In this document: positions 57,286 through 64,000 of the stretch, in pieces | Numbering within the stretch: the stretch's first letter is position 1 | How the letters are laid out: every line of letters begins with the position of its first letter | Assembly (NCBI RefSeq): GCF_000091045.1 | Contig: NC_006694.1 | Coordinates: forward strand, 970,001-1,034,000 | Length of the DNA stretch: 64,000 bases | From: Cryptococcus deneoformans JEC21 | Taxonomy: Eukaryota > Basidiomycota > Tremellomycetes > Tremellales > Cryptococcaceae | Reading direction: 5' to 3' | Program-made: the position numbers and the translations under genes | Notes under the pieces: model-generated | What the model was told of the DNA's origin: nothing | Seen by the model: the letters and a program-made list of their open reading frames with translations, nothing else | Databases searched by the model: none

Positions 57286-59616
57286 CATGCGTGTATCGTT
57301 AATTCATTGGCTGTCATTCGCTGGTCATTAGCATGTACGATTCTCGCCCTATCGTATCGTACGGTATATCCGAAATCCCCGTCTTCGGTCCGTCGTAACG
57401 TATTTCTTCCTATGAGATTTCAGAACTCTAATAAGCAGAGAATATCCCCTACGCCGTGCAATGCTGCCAACTCCCCCAACCAGATAACTGATTCGTGCGT
57501 CATATTTGGTATCGTACCAGTATGTATATAGAAAAAAAAAACCTAGGTACATAATAACCTGTTTCGTTGCAATTTGTAACTGGGATATCTGACTCTATCT
57601 GCCATGCCCGCGATTGACGCATCAGGTAGTAATAGATATGAATGACAGGCACAATAATGATAATCCCCCGCGCAATCCGTTACTGGTCTGGCGACTGCTG
57701 CGAACCCTCGGACCTGTCGGCAGCAGTGGTCATTCGTTCGGGGGCGACGTGGTTGGCGCCGCTTACTGCACAGTTTTGTCTACTGTTACTAGGCCTTCAG
57801 GTCGTTAACTACTACTTTTTGCTATAATTTCGCGTCTGTCGGCATTTCAGAGTAAACTGTCCAACATTGCGGAAACCATCTTGAGATCTGGCCTCTAAAG
57901 TCACGCATGGGTCATTTTGCCTTACCGCGATGGAAAGCACAGCAGCGGACTATAAGTAATGTATTAGCTTCTAGTCACAGTACAAGAGTAGCTAGTGGAT
58001 GAATGATGAGAGGGGGGGAGGAGTGGATAGCGTCCAAATAGCGTGGCCGACAGTACTAGTGGTATTACGCGTCACGCGTTGGCGTTACTACCTACTAACA
58101 TGCCAATCTCGGAGATGGACAGGATTCTGAATTCTGATATGCTATTTGTGAATCTTGACCCATAGCTGTCACCAACAACTGTCGGGTTGGCAGTGCTCAA
58201 TGAGCAGGGTACGCAATAGTTGAATAATACCAGGTACGAACGGTAAAAAGGCACGGATAAGTCGTTCTTTCGTATAACACGACCTGATGAAGTACAAATA
58301 ACAATAGTGGTATGTAAATGTGCTTATCAAGTCCAGGTTTCCGACACTTAAGTATCGGATAGCGTTAACAAATGCCGAAAGACGAGGAAAGTCCGGTTTA
58401 TGCGGCTGTTCATCGTCTGCGAACCCAGCACAGCCTCTGTAGTACTGCGATTATTATTAAACGCAACATACCAACCCCTCGGACCAGGTGCAGCTATGAT
58501 TGATATCTTCTACGCGCTGACATTGGCGTTCGCTACTGTATGTTGTAATATCGGCTCATCCTTCTTTCTTACTGCAAGGACCAATCTGACCGTATGAGCT
58601 TGGGGGCAGGGAGAGTGAGAACAACGAAGGCGAACGATGGGGGATCATCCGAATGTCGTTAATGGGTTTTGAAGAATGGATGTAAGGTCTTATTGATCAT
58701 CGAAACTGTATGATGCCATTTATGCTACAGAGAGCTGCTGCCGCTTCTTCCTTTCTCGTGGCTTCGTTGTGGTGGCTGTCCAGTGGTTCCACGATTGATA
58801 AATTTGAATGGTAATAATTAAATGACGGTGCACCGTGGAGCGACCAGAGTGGTGGCCGATTTTTCGGCTGAAATGAGAAAGGCACTCTCAGGGACAGAAG
58901 TTTCCGCCAGTATTTGGACTTGTACTTCGAAGCTAACGACGTTAAAAAGAAGAACCATGCCGGGCGAGATTATGGGAAAAATGGGATTTTCGATCTTGAA
59001 TTGCTCATATTCTCTTTCTTTGTTGGTGGTCTTCGGACCTTTTCTCTTCTTGAGCCGCCTTACATGCTCCCTGCTGATTGGTGGCTTGTACTCTGTACAG
59101 AAAAGTGAGGCGGATGATCATGAAGCAGGGTGTTCGAATATGCTTGATGTACATGATGCGTGAAGTTCCATGTTCAAGTTCATGTTCCATATTCCATGCG
59201 TGATCCATGACGTGCAGAATGAAAGATCTGCCTGCTGGATGGCCGATTTCCCCTAATTTTGTTTAGCTTTTTGGCTTTGAATATGAACCCCGTTGCCGCT
59301 TTACCGTCCACCGGTCCATTTATCCGAATCTCATTTTGTCGGGTGGCGTCTTGTTGAGCATATGAGCTTAACCCTGAGTTTATTAATTCTAAAAGATTTT
59401 TGAACGCCTAGAATTTAGCTGTTTTTTTGTGTCGGCCCAACCTGCTAGGTAAGGAGAGTACCGAACTGCTATCGTCGGATATTTGTATGCAACCCAAGAA
59501 GGATCTGAAGAAGAAGAACTATTATTAAGAGCAGTCACTGGCTCAAAGCAAGCAGAAAGAACAAAACACAGAACACAAAAGAGCCTTTTTGTGGTGGCGC
59601 ACAACCCAGTAGGATG
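57286..59616. other. Gene-free 2.3 kb, probable CDC24 promoter region
   Basis: No protein with family resemblance, tRNA box or transposon was found. ATGs occur at normal frequency here. Contents: an A run at about 57531-57541, a G run near 58012-58018, two MluI boxes (58067-58079), an 18-bp near-palindrome (58341-58358) and a TTCCATGTTC/TTCATGTTCC direct repeat near 59166-59190. Confidence 0.5.
58067..58079. promoter_or_regulatory. Paired ACGCGT (MCB-like) elements
   Basis: ACGCGT occurs at 58067-58072 and again at 58074-58079, separated by one base. ACGCGT is the MluI cell-cycle box bound by MBF (Mbp1/Swi6) in ascomycetes. Whether it works here, and on which gene, is unknown. Confidence 0.35.
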
Positions 59617-61005
59617 TCTTCGGAGGTGAACACACCTTTTTGTCCTTTAACGCGTCCAGCCTTTTTCCCTCGCTTGTTGTCGCTATCTTCAGTCGGTCAA
59701 TTATTTTGAATCCTTCTTCCATTCTCGACATCCTAATACCTAGCGAGCCTCAGCGATATTAAGCTATAGACTATAAGCTCATCCTCGTTTGGAGAACGGC
59801 GGCGACAAACTTCAAAGTCATTACGGTATCTCAACGAGACAAGACATTTTTGATTACCGAAATTGCTGGCTGTCGCCACGGACGCGTTCCTTCACATACA
59901 TTTGGGTACCAGCATTCTCCCGAAATTCCCATACTAAAACCATTACCTCCCTACATCAATATCCTCAACCTTTCAAGGTCTCTTGCCCTATCTTTCTTCT
60001 CGAACGACATTTTTCTTACAGCGTCTGCGAACGAGAAGAACAAAAGGCGAAGACGGAAAGGACAGTGTGGAACGGACATTTGCGAGGGACAGGCGTTTCA
60101 AGGAAGACGCTCGGACGTCGGATTATTTGAGCACGCGTCGGTGTCTCTGGTGGAGTCCCGTGGAGATATTGCAGCGAAGCTCTGAGTAAAGCTGGTGGAT
60201 TGGAGTACATCCAGATACAGCGCTTGCCGCCTGCACCGCAGAAGAAGGAACTGGAGGAGAAAGACGGTATCCACGGTCCACTGGTCATCACCCACGTCCA
60301 TCGATCTCCTAGCACACAATAGCGGCTCCTCGCGACCTGAACCCTTCGGGCTGCACTCCAAACGGCACACGGTCGGCGCCCCTACTCCCACGAGCCACGA
60401 CAAGGCCTAAGCTACGGTCCATTGCTCTTCCGCTTGTTACGCAAGCGACGGAACACTTTTTTCGGGTTTCGACGCCCGCTCTCGGCTTGCTTGTAACGGT
60501 GCGTGTCACCAACAGTCATTCGATCAACCAACCTGACAACAGTCTTCCTTTGGCTTTTGACAGCTGCGCCCTGCATTTCGTCGACCGCCTTCCATTCCAG
60601 GTCAATAATCGCTCCCTATCCCAGTCATCAATTGACTAGACAACCTTTGCCCGGCGTCGATATACCTTTATATTGTCATCATCCTTCTTAAAAGGCCTTT
60701 ACTCAAGTCCCATCCTCCAAAGGCGATCCTCTTCCGCGACAAATCGTCTGGCCATCTCCACGCAGGACCTCCTTTGTAGTTTCCTCCTCAACGATTCACC
60801 ATTGCTACCTTGATCTCCCACTATACAAACAGACCAACATCTTCATTCGCTTGCTGCGAGGTCGAGCTGCGACAACTTCGAATCCCCTGTATATTACCAG
60901 CTCGGTATATTTGGCCAGTGCTTTTCTTGACTCAGGTGATCCAGGCAAGTCAAGCACGGCCCTCAAGCTCACCACGATCACCCCATACATCAGCCTAGCT
61001 TTTCA
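59617..61005 (+). promoter_or_regulatory. Predicted long ATG-free 5' leader of CDC24
   Basis: I read every line of this 1,389-nt interval and found no ATG on the + strand, while the complementary CAT occurs about 25 times. About 20 ATGs would be expected by chance. The segment ends at the CDC24 start codon. It is pyrimidine-rich and shows one plausible leader intron (donor GTGCGT near 60500, CTGAC branch, acceptor GACAG near 60563). This pattern fits a transcribed leader under selection against upstream start codons. Confidence 0.65.
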
Positions 61006-64000
61006 ATGTCTATATCCGGCCCCATCTCCAGGAGGCGTATAGGCTCTGTGAGTCAAAGAGGAAATGAAAGTTTGCCCCAGCTGGACATTCAGAGTATCCA
61101 AATGCCGTCAAATCCGTAAGCACGTGTCCTATGATTGCAAAATTGTAACTGATAACACATCAATGACTCAGCCAAAATGCCCTTGCCCTCAAAACAGCGG
61201 CGCTGTCAACTTCTACTAGATCTCTACACCAAATTTGCTCCATTTTGAAAAAGAGATTATTATGTGTGGACGGTTTTCAACCATTTTTAGGTGCGTCGTG
61301 CAATGTGGCCTGCGCGTCGATGGGAAACAGCTGATTAACGTTATGCATTATCGTAGAACAACCACCTAATGCCGAACCGTTGGATGTCGTTTCACATATG
61401 TGTCATCTTTTCCGGCTTGGTTCACCCCTTTGCCACCTTTACAACCTCCTTATCCCATCCTTCGTCGATCCTTTATCACCACTATATGCGGACTTACCAG
61501 CGCCTGCCAAAATCGAATACGACTTTCCTCAATTCTACGACTCTTCTAATGGTGTCCGTAATTGGGCCAAGCGACCAGAAAATGCCAAACCCTGCCAAAG
61601 ATATATAGCAGCCTTTTGCATGGCGATGAAGAAGCGAATAGAGGAAGGAAGATGGACGTCTGATATGTGGGCGTTGCATGAGCTGTGGGGCAAATCGACT
61701 GGGGAGGATATCGAAGCGTACGACTCGACGGGCTTGATGAAGGTGCTGAGCACGGTAGAAGAAATGTTGGACAATCTGCCAGTATCTGCCATGTCTCCTA
61801 TATCACCTCAAACTCCTTTCGCGGCATCGGGTTCCATTGCTCAGCGTGCGCAGTCTAGACAGTCTTATGACTTACCGTTTTCCATGGGCGGAATAGGCTC
61901 GGGTGCGAGTGCGGTGGCTAATATGGCGGCGACCATGAATGGTGGGGTGCATATCGAAGCTGGCCCCAGTGAGAACTCTCCAACTGCAGTGGAGATGCAG
62001 CGCGGCCTGTCAACATCATTGGCTGACGCCAACGCCTTCAAATCTGTCGAGGAGTTGGTTGCGAGTGAGAAGAGTTACGTGCAGGAGCTGGAAATTCTGG
62101 TGAGGTGCTCACAAGAGATGCTGGAGGCCCAGTTGGTGTCCACCGAAACGAACCATCAAATTTTCTCAAATCTGTCAAAGATTTTAGATTTCCACGTGAG
62201 CAAACGTTTGGATAAAGTGCATATGCAACCATGCTAACCCAGTTGTATAGCGGAAATTCTTAATCAAACTTGAGACGGAGTATGAGCCTATTCAAGAGCG
62301 AGGACCTGGTGCTTGGGCAGAGGGTGTATGGGGCAGGCCGTTCATCCTGAGCGAGGCGGAATTTGACTGCTACGGCCCATACTGTGCCAATTACCTCGAC
62401 GCTATCACTGTTGTGAATGAGCAGATGCCAATTCTTATGGTGAGTGGAGCCCTGCAGGTCATTGGTGACTGAAATTGACTGTTTCCGCAGCGAGGACAAG
62501 AGTTATCCCCGACAGAAAGGCCGTGCTTGGACCCCCAACGGGAATTGCAGGCGTTCATGATTAAGCCTATCCAGAGAATCACCAAATATGGTCTTCTCCT
62601 TGATGTATGTCATTATGCGCAAATGAACGAATATAATTGCTAACAATGACGTACAGGCTATTCTCCACGCCACAGCCAAGCATGAGTATCCGTTCCGACC
62701 AGAGTTGGAAGAGGCTTCTGCTGCGGTCAAGCGTATTGCCGCCGGTATCAATGAGGTCACAGACTTCAAGGCCAAGCAAGCCACTGTGCGCGAACTTATT
62801 GAGCGGGTTGATGACTGGAAAGGTCACGACGTTGACAAGTTTGGATCGCTACATATCGACGACCACTTCACGGTGACCAAGGCTGATCAACCACGAGAAT
62901 ACCACGTTTTCTTGTTTGAGAAAATGATGCTCTGTTGCAAAGAGATCACACCAGAGAAGAAGAAACAGAACAAGAATTCGAGCATGTTAAGGAAAGATCG
63001 AGGAACCAGCAAGAGTGGACCGCTTGACAAGAAGAAACTGGCGTTGAAGGGTAGAATATTTGTCTCAAACATTAAGGAAGCCACCATCTTGCCCTCTGAG
63101 CCTGGAGGTGAGTTAAATTATCGGTTTCAAGTGACCATAACTAACCATATTATCAAGATGCATATGGCGCTGCTCGATTATTGATCGGATGGACTATTCC
63201 TCTTCGAAACCAGGATGGTTACCACGATGATCAGGAAGATTCTTTCGTGATGATCGGTAAGAGTGAAGAACAAATGAGGAAATGGTCGGAGAAGGTTTTG
63301 GAACTTGCCAACAACGAGCGCAAGATTCAAGAGGACATGCGAGCGGCAAGAATGAAGGCTGGTCGACTTTCTAATTCTGAAAGGCAGTACTACCAACATT
63401 CCTCCTTCGGTCCCCCCACTCCTGCCACAGAGCATCCTCCAGTGTCGCCCTTCAACATGCCTCCACTTCCAAACGGATCGACTACTCCTTATTATTCTGA
63501 AGACGAAGACCCCGAAGGCCTCCGCAGTGGTCGCACAACTCCCAGCATTCAAGGGTATCATCCGTACGCTTATTCCGGTCAACCTTCCACCGGTAGGCGA
63601 GTGCAGAGCCAGCAATCAGTGACTTCTGTCTTGCCAACAGAGCTTCGCGCTCGTGCTATGACCGAAGACCAATACGGTCCCAGCATGACTCAGTGGCGTA
63701 CTCAACAACCAACGGCTCCTCCCCTTCCTCGCTTAACGTCTGCCATGTCGGGAATGTCGGTGGCCTCGGAAATTTCCTTCGGCTCTGGACCGGGCAGTAC
63801 AGGTATACGAACTGGTATGGTCAGGCAGATGAGCTCTACGAGATTACCGCGTGCTACTGAAGTAGACGAGGGAGAGGGGAATCCGATGGATACTCGGGAA
63901 TCATATGGGAGGTACGGGTCGCTTAGAGGGATGATGCGCGCTCCTAGTCACGCGATGCCTAGCGTGCCCCACCCTCCGCCCCTCCGGAATCGCAGTGCCT
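61006..64000 (+). CDS. CDC24: CDC24, Cdc42 guanine-nucleotide exchange factor (3' truncated by window)
   Basis: Seven exons are visible (61006-61115, 61172-61290, 61357-62195, 62251-62439, 62491-62604, 62657-63107, 63158 onward), about 888 codons. No stop is reached. The order is that of Cdc24: a calponin-like CDC24 domain (LCVDGFQPFLEQPPNAEPLD, VVSHMCHLFRLGSPLCHLYN), a DH catalytic domain (FKSVEELVASEKSYVQELEI, AFMIKPIQRITKYGLLLDAI), a PH domain (FTVTKADQPREYHVFLFEK, KLALKGRIFVSNI), then a Ser/Pro-rich region. The PB1 domain expected at the C-terminus would lie beyond the window. It activates Cdc42 for polarity, budding and mating. It is preceded by an unusually long leader. Confidence 0.93.

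Noticed and set aside
58383..58395. GAGGAAAGTCCGG resembling the conserved region I of bacterial RNase P RNA
   Set aside because: No matching CR-IV/CR-V (ACANAA-type) segment or P4 pairing partner was found within the next several hundred bases; short matches occur by chance.
59789..60403. Several overlapping open frames of 60-110 codons in the CDC24 leader
   Set aside because: On the + strand none contains an ATG, and none shows family resemblance or codon-like structure; they are openings in leader sequence.

Overview
The window is nuclear DNA of an intron-rich basidiomycete yeast. Coding regions are broken by many introns of about 50-70 nt that begin GTNNGT, carry CTRAC-type branch sites and end in YAG. 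The gene content and protein sequences look like the Cryptococcus neoformans/gattii complex. That species call is my recognition of gene set and style, not a database result. I see no transposon, CRISPR array, rRNA, tRNA or viral sequence.

I support 26 protein-coding genes; the last runs off the right edge. From left to right: VMA12-like V-ATPase assembly factor (-), glyoxalase I (+), Ku70 (-), PFK-2/FBPase-2 (+), SDA1 (+), a 92-residue unknown (-), SCP/PSR-type CTD phosphatase (+), DUF1479 oxygenase (-), SNU66/SART1 (+), a giant coiled-coil protein (-), SDR oxidoreductase (+), phytanoyl-CoA-dioxygenase-like protein (+), THI6 (-), APC4 (+), a small unknown (-), LysM protein (+), THOC5 (-), mitochondrial ribosomal mL43 (+), PHOSPHO-type HAD phosphatase (-), ABM-domain protein (-), peroxisomal-type 2,4-dienoyl-CoA reductase (+), TPX2-like protein (-), CRIPT (+), DOCK-family GEF (-), Rieske/DUF455 fusion (+) and CDC24 (+).

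The genes are tightly packed and mostly housekeeping. Adjacent genes alternate strand in 21 of 25 pairs, so most promoters are shared divergent spacers and most 3' ends face each other, some less than 100 bp apart. There is no operon-like pathway cluster. Loose themes are mitosis and polarity (APC4, TPX2-like, DOCK, CDC24), RNA processing (SNU66, THOC5, CRIPT), ribosome biogenesis (SDA1, mL43) and metabolism (GLO1, PFK-2/FBPase-2, THI6, dienoyl-CoA reductase).

The one large gap is 57286-61005. Its left 2.3 kb looks like promoter DNA. Its right 1.39 kb (59617-61005) has no ATG at all on the + strand, although ATG is common on the other strand. I read this as an exceptionally long, upstream-ATG-free 5' leader of CDC24. 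Other points worth attention are the Rieske plus diiron ferritin-like fusion, a fungal TPX2-family protein, a 9-nt microexon, two GC-AG introns (one apparently isolating the start codon), and three enzymes with in-frame upstream ATGs that could add mitochondrial presequences. Exon joins were made by eye from splice signals and frame; outer coordinates are firmer than individual internal exons of the longest genes.
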